From an uncultured Acinetobacter sp. (GTDB taxonomy: Bacteria > Pseudomonadota > Gammaproteobacteria > Pseudomonadales > Moraxellaceae), in contig CAJYTY010000031.1 in NCBI GenBank assembly GCA_913777945.1, positions 1-64,000 on the forward strand: a stretch of DNA of 64,000 nt. The letters run 5' to 3'. This document shows positions 27,740 through 36,923 of this stretch, piece after piece. A model generated the notes under the pieces. It did not search any database. It worked only from the letters and a program-made list of their open reading frames with translations, and had not been told where the DNA came from. Position numbers and translations under genes: made by a program. The first letter of the stretch is position 1; each line of letters opens with the position of its first letter.

Positions 27740-30367
27740 TTAAGTGTTTTTACGACGCGCTTTACGTTTGGCAAACGGGAAGACCGCAACACTTTCTTCA
27801 ACTTGAGCGGTATTACGTTCATCTTCAGACGCTTTTTTATCTTCAGATTTGGTTTTTTTCTTTTTTTTACGTTTCTTTTTCGGTTCGTCCTCGACCTCAT
27901 CACCATCTTCAATGGCTTGCCAGTATTCTAACTGCTCCATGACGGCTGCATAGATTGAGCCTTTGCTGTAGCGTCCTTTTTTATCTAAAACACCAACAGG
28001 ACGGGCCATCAGAATTTCGAGTGCCTGATCTATAGTTTCAATCGCATGTACATGGAACTGCCCGTTATTTACAGCCTCAATCACATCCTGACGAAGCATC
28101 AAATGCTGCATGTTTTGACGTGGAATGATCACACCTTGCTTACCAGTCAAACCTTGTAATTTACAGGCATCGTAGAAGCCTTCAATTTTGGCATTAACGC
28201 CGCCAATTGGTTGTACCTGACCGAGCTGATTCATTGAACCCGTAATCGCCCAAGACTGATCAATTGGCAACTGACTAATTGCAGAAATAAGTGCTGAAAG
28301 CTCTGCGACAGTTGCGCTATCTCCATCGACCTGACCATAGCTTTGTTCAAATGCCAAGGCCGCAGAGAAGTGTAGAATCTGAGAGCGACCAAAATGAGCT
28401 TTAAGAAAGCTCGACATCAGTAACACGCCTTTGGCATGCAGCGAGCCGCCGAGTTCGACACTGCGTTCAATATCTAGAATATCGCCGCCACCTTGATAGA
28501 CCGAAGCTGTCAGGCGTGAAGGTAAGCCAAATTCGACATCGGCATAATGAATGACCGATAAGGCATTGATCTGACCAAGACGATGCCCACGTGTTTCAAT
28601 GAGCTGTGTTCCGCGCGAGAGGTCTTGCCAATATAGTTCACGCAAATAGCCTAAGCGATATTGACGATGTTGTAATGCAAGATTGATATGCTTGTCCGAT
28701 ACAATTTTGTCACCCGCTTTGAAGGCATGATGATGCGCCTCACGAATCAGATCACCCAAGGTTGAGGCATGTAAAGAAAGCGAACTCTGATCTTCGGCTT
28801 GACGGCTTGAATCGGTGAGTAGGGCTGCCAGCGCAGAGCGATCAAATGGCAAGAGTTTGTCGGCCTGAACGTAATCTGCAATGAGCTGCATGTACGCTTG
28901 TTCATTCACTTCGTTACGCTGTAAGGTATCGGTGAAGTCTGCACGTATTTTAAATACACTGCCAAGCTCTGGCTCTACCTCTAAAATTTCATAATAAATT
29001 TCAGGTTCGGCCATCAAAATTACTTTTACATCAAGTGGTACGGCGGCAGGTTCAATCGAGATACTGCCTGTAAGGGTCAGCATATGTTCAAGTGATGAAA
29101 GTTTAAGCTGTCCAGATTTAAGCGCGCGCTTTAAACCCTGCCAAGCATACGGCTGCTCAAGTAATTGCTCGGCTTCAAGCATTAAAAAGCCGCCATTCGC
29201 CTGATGCAGACATCCCGGACGGATCAAGGTAAAGTCTGTGGTGATGGTGCCATTTTGTGTGAGCTGCTCAACGTGACCAAGCAGATTATAATGTGTTGGG
29301 AAATCATCAAAAATAACCGGTGCACCACTGTTTGGCTTGTTGGTCACAATGGTATTGGCTTGATAACGAGATGGAACGCGATTAAATAACGCAGGCGAGA
29401 AATCATCTTCCTCCTGTTCCAAAATCATTTCGACATTTTGAATAATATCGTCGGCGTAATGCTTTAAAAACTCATCCAAGCCTTGAACTGTTTTATGCTT
29501 GTTCAGGATTTGTTCCATACGCGGTATCACCACTTGTTTGGCGATATCACGATTCAGCACCGACACACGATCACGTGCATCATCTTCGAGTGAGCCGAGG
29601 TGTAACCCTAAACGCTCAAGCTTTTTGTCCATATAACGAATATTGGAGGCAATTTCAGCACGTTCTTTACTCGACAATGCCTCGATATCATTTTGTGTCA
29701 TTTCATGTACTTGATCGTCTTTATACTGAACAGGCACAAAGCAATGCTCTTCATTGCGCGAGATCAGTTTTAGATCAAGTTCCTCACCTTCTTTGGTGAG
29801 TTCGACAAGTGCATCTTGCTGCTCTTTACCAGTTTCCTGACGAATTTGTTCAATTCGATTGTGGTAGGTTTCTGCGGTAAAACGACGCTCTAGCTGTTTT
29901 AAAATGGTTTGCCAAGCGTGATGCAATGCGCTTTGGAATTTTGGTCCCGTACCGGCAGGAAAGCGCAGCGCAAGCGGTTGTCTGGCGTTTTTAAAGTTAT
30001 TGACATACACCCAGTCGTCTGGCGTAGGCATACTTTTTGCGTGCTGTTGCAGCAAACGCTTGATCATGGTGCGTTTGCCCAAACCCGCCGTACCAACGGC
30101 AAAGATATTGTAGCCTGAGTAAGGCAGCGAAATGCCTGCCTCGACTGATGCTCTGGCGCGATCTTGCCCTAGAAAGTTATTGAGCGGCTTGATGCGTCGA
30201 GTCGAAGACGGAATATCTTCGAGCTTTGGAATATGAGTAAGCTGTGCTGCTTTAAGTGCCGTTTTCTCTAAAGTACTCTGAATCTCATTTTGCTCGAATG
30301 CAGACGGAACGTTATTGGTTTTTGAGGTATTCGCTGTTGTTGTGGTTGAAGAAAGAGTTGAAGCCAT
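27740..30367 (-). CDS. Lon-like AAA+ protease (LonB-type, AAA_32 family)
   Basis: An 875-residue ATP-dependent protease related to E. coli YcbZ. The N-terminal ATPase half has a P-loop variant VGTAGLGKRTM and the long helical insert typical of the AAA_32 group. A Lon proteolytic domain follows at about 600-790, with the catalytic dyad Ser in GDSATVAEL and Lys in GGVNAKIEGFY. The last 60 residues are highly charged with a Lys/Arg-rich block (KKKRKKKKK). The frame reaches GTG 30388; ATG 30367 is the simpler start. The Walker A threonine is replaced by Arg-Thr, as is usual in this group. Confidence 0.85.
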   Translation of the reverse strand: MASTLSSTTTTANTSKTNNVPSAFEQNEIQSTLEKTALKAAQLTHIPKLEDIPSSTRRIKPLNNFLGQDRARASVEAGISLPYSGYNIFAVGTAGLGKRTMIKRLLQQHAKSMPTPDDWVYVNNFKNARQPLALRFPAGTGPKFQSALHHAWQTILKQLERRFTAETYHNRIEQIRQETGKEQQDALVELTKEGEELDLKLISRNEEHCFVPVQYKDDQVHEMTQNDIEALSSKERAEIASNIRYMDKKLERLGLHLGSLEDDARDRVSVLNRDIAKQVVIPRMEQILNKHKTVQGLDEFLKHYADDIIQNVEMILEQEEDDFSPALFNRVPSRYQANTIVTNKPNSGAPVIFDDFPTHYNLLGHVEQLTQNGTITTDFTLIRPGCLHQANGGFLMLEAEQLLEQPYAWQGLKRALKSGQLKLSSLEHMLTLTGSISIEPAAVPLDVKVILMAEPEIYYEILEVEPELGSVFKIRADFTDTLQRNEVNEQAYMQLIADYVQADKLLPFDRSALAALLTDSSRQAEDQSSLSLHASTLGDLIREAHHHAFKAGDKIVSDKHINLALQHRQYRLGYLRELYWQDLSRGTQLIETRGHRLGQINALSVIHYADVEFGLPSRLTASVYQGGGDILDIERSVELGGSLHAKGVLLMSSFLKAHFGRSQILHFSAALAFEQSYGQVDGDSATVAELSALISAISQLPIDQSWAITGSMNQLGQVQPIGGVNAKIEGFYDACKLQGLTGKQGVIIPRQNMQHLMLRQDVIEAVNNGQFHVHAIETIDQALEILMARPVGVLDKKGRYSKGSIYAAVMEQLEYWQAIEDGDEVEDEPKKKRKKKKKTKSEDKKASEDERNTAQVEESVAVFPFAKRKARRKNT

Positions 30368-30544
30368 TTGATCGAGTCTTTGGGTCACAGGTGAAATCCA
30401 AAAAATAAACAGAGTTGAGATTTAAAGGTATACAGGTTTAGTCTAAAAGATCAAGCGTTGATGCTGATTTAATCGTCAAAAGTAGGGCGCTTTGCATAAA
30501 CAATATTGAAACCGTGCCAATAAAGCGATTGAATAGGCGCCTAG

Positions 30545-32743
30545 ATGAAAATTTCGGAAAATAATAAGCGAATGACTACACAAACTACAGGATGGAAAGC
30601 TGCGTTTGCTGCGTTTCTTGACCGCCGTGCTCTGATTATGCTGTTTCTCGGATTTTCGGCGGGGATTCCCATTCTGCTGATTTTTTCTAGCTTATCGTTA
30701 TGGTTGGGGGAGGCTGGAATTGATAAGAGCGCGGTCACTTTTTTTAGTTGGGCGGCTTTGGGATATTCATTTAAGTTTGTGTGGGCGCCACTAATCGATG
30801 AACTTCCAGTACCCGTCTTGACCAAAACACTCGGTCGACGCCGCGCATGGCTGTTAATTGCGCAAATTCTGATCATTGTTGCTATTTCGATTATGGCTTT
30901 TTCAGATCCGGCGCTCGGCCAGAGTTATCTCATTCAAATGGCGGTTGGTGCAGTGTTGCTTGGTTTTTCAGCTGCTACGCAAGATATCGTAATTGATGCT
31001 TACCGTATTGAACTGGCCGAAACCCAGATGCAAACGGTTCTTGCTGCAACCTATAACGCAGGTTATCGAATCGGGATGATTGTGGCGGGTGCGGGTGCTT
31101 TATTTTTAGCTGCCTATTTGGGAACTGCCAAAGGGAACTATATCTATGAAGCTTGGAAATATACGTATTTAACTATGGCAGCAGTGATGCTGGTGGGGAT
31201 TTTAACCACCTTAATCATTCGAGAACCAAAGGTTGATCGTGTCTATAAAAGCTACCAGCGCCGCGATTATTTCCGTTTGGTGCTGGTCTTTTTTGTTGCT
31301 GTAATTTGCTTTGTTTTGAGCTATTTGTTTACTGGTCATTTGGCTGAACAATTAGTGAGTTGGCTATCGATTCAAGACAATATTTTATTATTTTTAATTG
31401 AGGCGCTACGCTTTATTACCGCGGCTGCCGTAGCACTGGCTGTAGGCACACTTCTGGTTCGTGCAGGTGTCGTCAACAAGCAGATGGCCAAAGAGACATG
31501 GATTAATCCAGTCCTCGATTTTTTTCAGCGTTATGGCACCAAGCTGGCTTTGGTCCTTCTGTTACTGATTGGTTTTTATCGTATTTCCGATATCATCGCG
31601 GGTGTAATTTCCAACGTTTTTTATCAAGATCTCAATTTCACCAAAGAACAGATTGCAGAAGCAGTTAAAATTTATGGTGTTATTTTTAGTTTGGTGGGTG
31701 GTTTCTTGGGAGGCTTACTGGCACAACGTATGAATATCATGAAATTGATGTTTATAGGTGCAGTATTAGCAAGCTCAACCAACTTGATTTTTATTGGCTT
31801 GGTTAAGTCGGGGCAGCCGCTTGGACAGGTTCAGGTGAATGTTGGTGGTCAGCAATATCTGGCGGATACCGATGAAGTGGGGTACTGGACGGTCAAGGTG
31901 CCTACCGAAGTGCTAAAAAATACAACCCAGTTTCAGGTATCTACCGGTTATGCCGATGCCGCACAGCAAAGTAAAGTTGCAGTGGTTCAACCCTATATTG
32001 TGGGTGATATCAATCAGGCGCATTTGATGTTATTGCCTGTCATGGGACGAAATATCATCTCACTAAACGAGCCACAAAACAGTATTGTGGTTAAAGGGCA
32101 GTATTTTGGGCCAGCACTAACAGACGCACAAAAAATTGTGCTGCAGCTTGATGGCAAGCCATATCCAGCCAAGCTTGATAAAACAGGTGCTTTTAGTGCT
32201 GTTGTTGAGACTAAAATGTTAACTGGCTCCAGCACGAAACAGCTCCAGGCCACAGTGACAGATGGATCGCGTACATTAGTGAATACTTCGCTGGCTTATC
32301 ATGTTGCACAGGGAGTAGGGGCTAAAAATGAACTCGATATCAGTGTTGAACCAGTTGCATTGATCAATCCGAATGATCAAAGCAATATTGAGCTTAAAGG
32401 GAAAGTCATCAAGCCATATAGCTCGCTCTGGTTATATTTTGCGATTGTGGTCGATAACTTGGCTTCTGGTTTAGCCGGTGCTGCATTTATTGCATTTTTA
32501 TCAAGCTTGACGAGTGTGTCCTTTACAGCGGTACAATATGCTATCTTTAGTTCACTGATGACGCTCACACCAAAACTTCTGGGTGGGTACTCAGGCACCA
32601 TCGTAACGCACATTGGCTATCCTCAATTTTTCTTAATGACGACCTTAATTGGAATTCCAATTCTTGTTTTGGTGGTTTGGGTTGCCAAGTTGCTCAAGGC
32701 GCATGAACTCAAGCAAATTCAAACGAAAGGCACAGGTGATTAA
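30545..32743 (+). CDS. ampG: AmpG muropeptide permease with inserted beta-rich domain
   Basis: A 732-residue MFS-type inner-membrane carrier that imports anhydro-muropeptides for cell-wall recycling, affecting beta-lactamase induction where AmpR exists. The N-terminal half has [32 protein letters not shown] and [15 protein letters not shown], which are AmpG hallmarks. Residues about 425-615 form a non-membrane insert of beta-rich sequence ([37 protein letters not shown]) between hydrophobic segments. This makes it much longer than E. coli AmpG (491). gloA starts 2 bp after the stop, so they are co-transcribed. Confidence 0.85.
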   Translation: MKISENNKRMTTQTTGWKAAFAAFLDRRALIMLFLGFSAGIPILLIFSSLSLWLGEAGIDKSAVTFFSWAALGYSFKFVWAPLIDELPVPVLTKTLGRRRAWLLIAQILIIVAISIMAFSDPALGQSYLIQMAVGAVLLGFSAATQDIVIDAYRIELAETQMQTVLAATYNAGYRIGMIVAGAGALFLAAYLGTAKGNYIYEAWKYTYLTMAAVMLVGILTTLIIREPKVDRVYKSYQRRDYFRLVLVFFVAVICFVLSYLFTGHLAEQLVSWLSIQDNILLFLIEALRFITAAAVALAVGTLLVRAGVVNKQMAKETWINPVLDFFQRYGTKLALVLLLLIGFYRISDIIAGVISNVFYQDLNFTKEQIAEAVKIYGVIFSLVGGFLGGLLAQRMNIMKLMFIGAVLASSTNLIFIGLVKSGQPLGQVQVNVGGQQYLADTDEVGYWTVKVPTEVLKNTTQFQVSTGYADAAQQSKVAVVQPYIVGDINQAHLMLLPVMGRNIISLNEPQNSIVVKGQYFGPALTDAQKIVLQLDGKPYPAKLDKTGAFSAVVETKMLTGSSTKQLQATVTDGSRTLVNTSLAYHVAQGVGAKNELDISVEPVALINPNDQSNIELKGKVIKPYSSLWLYFAIVVDNLASGLAGAAFIAFLSSLTSVSFTAVQYAIFSSLMTLTPKLLGGYSGTIVTHIGYPQFFLMTTLIGIPILVLVVWVAKLLKAHELKQIQTKGTGD

Positions 32744-32745
32744 CA

Positions 32746-33147
32746 ATGCGAATGCTTCATACAATGTTGCGAGTAGGCAATTTAGAGAACTCTCTCCAGT
32801 TTTATACCGAAGTTTTAGGCATGACCTTACTGCGCAAACGTGATTACGAAGAAGGCCGTTTCACTTTGGCATTTGTTGGTTATGGCAGTGAAGATGATCA
32901 TACTGTTTTAGAGCTGACACATAACTGGGATACCTCTAGCTATGAGTTAGGAAATGCGTATGGTCACATCGCCATTGGTGTTGAAGATGCCTATAAGGCA
33001 TGTGAAGAAATCAAACAACGTGGTGGCAAGGTGGTACGTGAAGCAGGTCCAATGAAGGGCGGCGTGACCGTAATTGCATTTGTTGAAGATCCAGATGGTT
33101 ATAAAATCGAATTGATCCAGCAAGATAATAATGCGCGTAATAATTAA
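32746..33147 (+). CDS. gloA: Lactoylglutathione lyase (glyoxalase I)
   Basis: A 133-residue metalloenzyme that converts the methylglyoxal-glutathione hemithioacetal to S-lactoylglutathione. Metal ligands fit: His in MLHTMLRV, Glu in TVLELTHNW, His in YGHIAIGV and Glu in YKIELIQ. The start ATG 32746 comes directly after the ampG stop. Length and the [10 protein letters not shown] start match the bacterial Ni-dependent type. Confidence 0.95.
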   Translation: MRMLHTMLRVGNLENSLQFYTEVLGMTLLRKRDYEEGRFTLAFVGYGSEDDHTVLELTHNWDTSSYELGNAYGHIAIGVEDAYKACEEIKQRGGKVVREAGPMKGGVTVIAFVEDPDGYKIELIQQDNNARNN

Positions 33148-33212
33148 CGCTTGAGTGAAATAGTTTAACTAAATAACGCGCATTTCTTCAAAAAACTGGA
33201 TTTATGCTGTCA

Positions 33213-33260
33213 GACCAGTAACATAGCGTTTACCTTTTAGTAAACACAGTGTTACTGGTC
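33213..33260 (+). other. Long structured hairpin between gloA and the SBF-like transporter
   Basis: An 11-bp outer stem (GACCAGTAACA with TGTTACTGGTC) and a 6-bp inner stem (GTTTAC with GTAAAC), separated by a 4/4 internal loop. It is followed by TTCTTA rather than a clean T run. It may be the gloA terminator or a leader structure of the next gene, whose ribosome site begins 15 nt later. Confidence 0.6.
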
Positions 33261-33289
33261 TTCTTACATATACATAAGGATATTGTTCC

Positions 33290-34282
33290 ATGCTTAAGCT
33301 GTTGGCTTTAGATCGCTTCACTTTATTACTCTTTACGATGGTATTGTTGGCCTCTTTTGTACCAATTTACGGGCATGCTGCAGATATATTTAGCGTCGTA
33401 ACCAATATTGCGATTGCCATTTTATTCTTTTTACATGGCGCCAAACTATCTCGTGAAGCGATTGTTCAAGGCATCATGCATTGGCGGCTACATGGTTTAG
33501 TGTTTATTTTTACCTTTGTATTTTTTCCTGCACTCGGCTTATTGGCCAAGCCTGTTTTGGTACCTATTTTAGGACAAGAGCTATATTGGGGCTTCTTGTT
33601 TATGTGCTTTTTGCCCTCTACCGTCCAATCATCAATTGCCTTCACTTCAGTAGCTAAAGGCAATGTTGCAGCCGCAGTATGCAGTGCATCGTTTTCAAAT
33701 CTAATCGGAATGTTCATTACACCTGTAATGGTCAGTCTATTTATTTTTGGTCATTCAAAGCATGATTACGATCCAACATCTTCAATTATTCAAATTGCAC
33801 TTTTGTTGTTGGTGCCATTTATTTTAGGGCAGCTTCTTCGACCTTATGTTTTCCCACTCATGGCAAAAGTGCCAAGTATTGTAAAAGCATTTGATCAGGG
33901 CACTATTTTAATGGTGGTTTACAGTGCATTTAGTAGTGCAGTGATTGCCGGTTTGTGGCATCAGGTTGGAATTGGAACACTGATTGCATTGATTATTTCA
34001 TGCTCAGTGCTACTCACCATCATTATGCTGAGTGCATTTTATATTTCTCGATTGCTTGGCTTTAACCGCGAAGACCAAATTTCTATTTTTTTCTGTGGCT
34101 CCAAAAAAACTTTGGCCAGTGGTGTACCTATGGCGCAGATCTTATTCATTGGTCAGCCGCTAGGTATGATTGTATTGCCGATTATGATTTTCCATCAAAT
34201 TCAGCTCATGACCTGTGGAATTATCGCGAATTATTTGGCCAAGCAGCAATCTGATGAAGAAACGCTGGTGCGATCAGAATAA
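33290..34282 (+). CDS. SBF-like (YfeH-type) sodium-dependent transporter
   Basis: A 330-residue membrane protein with about ten hydrophobic segments, of the SBF-like/bile acid:sodium symporter family (YfeH/Rch1 branch). Family traits are FFLHGAKLSREA, FLPSTVQSSIAFTSVAKGN (the crossover sodium-site region) and FCGSKKTLASGVPMA. The substrate is not known; eukaryotic relatives affect calcium handling. It has AAGGA at proper spacing before ATG 33290. It has its own leader hairpin upstream. Confidence 0.82.
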   Translation: MLKLLALDRFTLLLFTMVLLASFVPIYGHAADIFSVVTNIAIAILFFLHGAKLSREAIVQGIMHWRLHGLVFIFTFVFFPALGLLAKPVLVPILGQELYWGFLFMCFLPSTVQSSIAFTSVAKGNVAAAVCSASFSNLIGMFITPVMVSLFIFGHSKHDYDPTSSIIQIALLLLVPFILGQLLRPYVFPLMAKVPSIVKAFDQGTILMVVYSAFSSAVIAGLWHQVGIGTLIALIISCSVLLTIIMLSAFYISRLLGFNREDQISIFFCGSKKTLASGVPMAQILFIGQPLGMIVLPIMIFHQIQLMTCGIIANYLAKQQSDEETLVRSE

Positions 34283-34285
34283 AGA

Positions 34286-34315
34286 TTCGCAATTTTGCTT
34301 TAAAAGGCGTATAAT
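34286..34315 (+). promoter_or_regulatory. Likely rpmE promoter
   Basis: TTCGCA at 34286-34291 and TATAAT at 34310-34315 with an 18-bp spacer give a sigma-70-type promoter; a perfect -10 box supports it. Transcription would start near 34322, leaving a leader of about 165 nt. Confidence 0.65.
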
Positions 34316-34319
34316 CTTA

Positions 34320-34485
34320 CCCACTTGTTGTGCTTAGCTCTGGCTTATAAGCCTCGGTGGGCCAAAAGAATGGTCTGTTGTCGTGTTAACCTGCTAATGA
34401 TTTAGCCTTTTTCCTCAGTTTTTATATTGAGAGTGGTTGATTGCGATGACAGCTTAAGCCTTTCTTCAATTAGGAGTCATCGACC
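34320..34485 (+). promoter_or_regulatory. Structured 5' leader of rpmE (putative L31 autoregulatory element)
   Basis: The leader can fold: CCCAC/GTGGG (34320-34324 with 34357-34361) encloses the self-complementary GGCTTATAAGCC (34342-34353), and CGATGAC/GTCATCG (34444-34450 with 34476-34482) forms a 7-bp stem. The right arm overlaps the end of the Shine-Dalgarno AGGAG (34472-34476) and ends 3 nt before the AUG. L31 represses its own translation in E. coli through its leader, so the same logic is likely, but the fold is my reading by eye. Confidence 0.55.
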
Positions 34486-34710
34486 ATGCGCGCCGATATT
34501 CACCCAAAATACGAAAAATTAGTTGCTACTTGTTCATGCGGTAACGTTATTGAAACTCGTTCTGCACTTGCTAAAGACACTCTTTACCTTGACGTATGTT
34601 CAGCTTGCCACCCATTTTACACTGGTAAGCAAAAGAACGTAGATACAGGCGGTCGTATCGACAAGTTCAAACAACGTTTCTCTGGTATGTCACGTTCTAT
34701 CAAACGTTAA
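34486..34710 (+). CDS. rpmE: 50S ribosomal protein L31 (zinc-binding form)
   Basis: A 74-residue ribosomal protein on the 50S side of the central bridge. [12 protein letters not shown] and the zinc cysteines CSC near residue 16 and CSAC near residue 38 show the C+ (zinc-containing) form. The C-terminal [14 protein letters not shown] is family consensus. A structured leader precedes it and a strong terminator follows, so it is a single-gene transcript. Confidence 0.97.
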   Translation: MRADIHPKYEKLVATCSCGNVIETRSALAKDTLYLDVCSACHPFYTGKQKNVDTGGRIDKFKQRFSGMSRSIKR

Positions 34711-34721
34711 TACTGAAAAAC

Positions 34722-34750
34722 AAAAAAACGGGCCTTATGCCCGTTTTTTT
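34722..34750. terminator. Bidirectional terminator after rpmE
   Basis: Stem with core CGGGC/GCCCG, flanked by seven A and seven T residues, between rpmE and the convergent FimX-like gene. Confidence 0.93.
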
Positions 34751-34766
34751 ATGTCTGTTATACGGC

Positions 34767-36899
34767 TCAGTGTTGATCTTGAACATCGACCAGACGATCA
34801 AGTTTAACTTGAAAGTAGTTGCCTTGCAGATAACGCGCGCTAATATTCCACGCATTTGCAAATACATTGACATCATTAAGCTCGGGCATAATGAGTTCAA
34901 TGGTCGCAGGAAGCTGGGCATGTTCGATTTGAGCCTGTAAATCCAGTGCTGATTGTTCAACTGATAAGTCCTGATTAAACTTCGCATTGAGACGCAAATA
35001 ACGCACATTACTCTTTTGCAAAATCGAACTGAGTTGCGGATCTGGCATATAATTACGAATCGAAATGAATACACCGCACTGGTGCAGTATTGAAAGTTGC
35101 TGCTGTGCTTGAGGCGTAATTTTATTTAGTGCTGAAAAAGGCAGTTGAATCACAATTGGATGCTGTTCTTTACTTCCTAATATAGAGAGTAGCTGTTGCA
35201 TGAGTGTAGAAAGTTGCGGTAAAGCCAAGAAAAATTCACTTAAATTAATGATCAGTTTGGCAGATGGATACTGCTGAATAAATTGTTTGAGTTGCTTGAC
35301 TGACTGTTCAAGTACGTAACGATCCAGCTGGAGCATCAATTCAGGTGCATCTTGAAGATCTACATGATCGAGCAGGCTATCCCATTGATTATTGTTTAAA
35401 TGACCATAGCTGACTTCATAAATATATAATGTCTGGTCTTGTTTGTCGTAGAGCTGTTGATAGCGAAGCTCGAGTGTATTTTGCTCGAGTTGATTTTTGA
35501 TCTGCTGTGCAAAACTTGTATTCAATTCAGCAGGTGCTGTGACAACATGCCGTTGTAGTTGAACGTGTGGTGTGCTTTTTGGAGAAGCTTGAGTGGTTTC
35601 CTTGTGAGGTAATGCCTGATGCAAGGCTTTGTTGATATAGTTTTCAAGACTCTCTGTATGTTCAACTTGGCTTGGTATAAGGCAGTATCCTGTTTTAAGT
35701 AAGGTTTCTAGATTCAAACTTTGGCTAACATAAGGGAACGTCTTGCTAATTTTAGTTTCTAGCTGCATGAGTTCTGTACGTAAGGCTTCAATTGAAACCG
35801 CCTGAAAAATGGCGAGATATGCGCCGTGATCGAGTTTTTGAAATGCAACGGCTTCTAAAAAACGTTCAATGACTGTTTCGATCTCATTAAAGTAAGCTGG
35901 TATTGCACGCCATTCATGTGAATAAATCGCTTCAAAGTGATAGAGTGGTGCAAAAATGACAATACTGTTCAGTTTGGCTGGCGCGCGTTTAAGCTGTTGA
36001 TTGAGCCACTCAACGGTATCAAATGGACTGTTTTGCACAAGATCTGGTAGATCAACATCATCAATTTTTTGTGGTTCAAGTGATTCAAATTCAAAATCAA
36101 TTAATGGTGTATCGAACTGCTCACAATCGATGCTCAGTTGAACGGTATCATCGCCATGTGGCAAAAAATTCAAACGTAAAGGGTCGTTATTAATCAGTTC
36201 GGGATGCTGAGATTGAAGAACGATGCGGTTTCGTTCGGGATGTTGCACGCTAATCCGTTTAAAAAACTGTTTAAATGCAGCTACATTTTCAGGTTGCAGT
36301 ATATCCAGTAAAGGCAAGCCAATTACATCATCTTGGTGTGCGATCTTAAAGAGTGCCAAATATTCGGCATTGGCTTGAATGTGAATGCCTTCTTCAATCA
36401 ATGCGACGGCTTTGCGACTTTGACGGACCAATGACTGAGTTCGAAGGTGAGCTGCATTTAACTCATTGCTTAAACGATGTTCGTTTTGAAGCAAGGCACT
36501 GTAATTTAAAGCACGTGACAGCACCACATAAAACTGCTCAGGCTGAGAAAGATCGATCAAATCATACAGGCCTTGCTGTATCAAGTGCGTTTGCTCGATA
36601 GCAGTAAGGGTGCCGGTAGTCAGAAATAGAATCGGTAAGCTCGGCTCTGCCTGTTGCTGCACTATTGCAATGGTCTGCGCCAGATCAAGATCATAAGCAT
36701 TTGCAAAAATGACCAGATCCCAGCGCTGCTTAAGATATTTTTCAAAACTGATCAGATCATCGAGCAAAATCGCTTGAGCGCTGTAATCCTTGGCTGCCAA
36801 AAGATCAATAAATTGATTATAGCGAAGCTGATTATCGTCTATGAAGAGAATGCGGAGGTCGGAGTGTTTTGAATTTTTATTAAGCAACGCGTTTCTCAC
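34767..36899 (-). CDS. FimX-like degenerate c-di-GMP signalling protein (REC-PAS-GGDEF*-EAL*)
   Basis: A 710-residue cytosolic protein with the FimX order. A receiver domain (ILFIDDNQLRYNQF) has the acidic pair but not a clear phosphoacceptor (WDLVIFANAYDL). A PAS region lies at about 150-240. A GGDEF-like domain has DHGAYLAIF in place of GGDEF, and an EAL-like domain at about 475-705 reads ELRYQQLY...YEVSYG instead of EAL. It should therefore bind c-di-GMP, not make or cut it. FimX in Pseudomonas controls type IV pili. It lies 24 bp after a PilZ-like gene on the same strand. Confidence 0.75.
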   Translation of the reverse strand: MRNALLNKNSKHSDLRILFIDDNQLRYNQFIDLLAAKDYSAQAILLDDLISFEKYLKQRWDLVIFANAYDLDLAQTIAIVQQQAEPSLPILFLTTGTLTAIEQTHLIQQGLYDLIDLSQPEQFYVVLSRALNYSALLQNEHRLSNELNAAHLRTQSLVRQSRKAVALIEEGIHIQANAEYLALFKIAHQDDVIGLPLLDILQPENVAAFKQFFKRISVQHPERNRIVLQSQHPELINNDPLRLNFLPHGDDTVQLSIDCEQFDTPLIDFEFESLEPQKIDDVDLPDLVQNSPFDTVEWLNQQLKRAPAKLNSIVIFAPLYHFEAIYSHEWRAIPAYFNEIETVIERFLEAVAFQKLDHGAYLAIFQAVSIEALRTELMQLETKISKTFPYVSQSLNLETLLKTGYCLIPSQVEHTESLENYINKALHQALPHKETTQASPKSTPHVQLQRHVVTAPAELNTSFAQQIKNQLEQNTLELRYQQLYDKQDQTLYIYEVSYGHLNNNQWDSLLDHVDLQDAPELMLQLDRYVLEQSVKQLKQFIQQYPSAKLIINLSEFFLALPQLSTLMQQLLSILGSKEQHPIVIQLPFSALNKITPQAQQQLSILHQCGVFISIRNYMPDPQLSSILQKSNVRYLRLNAKFNQDLSVEQSALDLQAQIEHAQLPATIELIMPELNDVNVFANAWNISARYLQGNYFQVKLDRLVDVQDQH

Positions 36900-36923
36900 T
36901 TCAATTTTGTCCTTAACGTATCG

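Noticed and set aside
27830..27900. A/T-rich run in the Lon-like gene as a possible frameshift slippage site
   Set aside because: It encodes a charged Lys-rich tail in one open frame to the stop; there is no alternative frame worth reaching.
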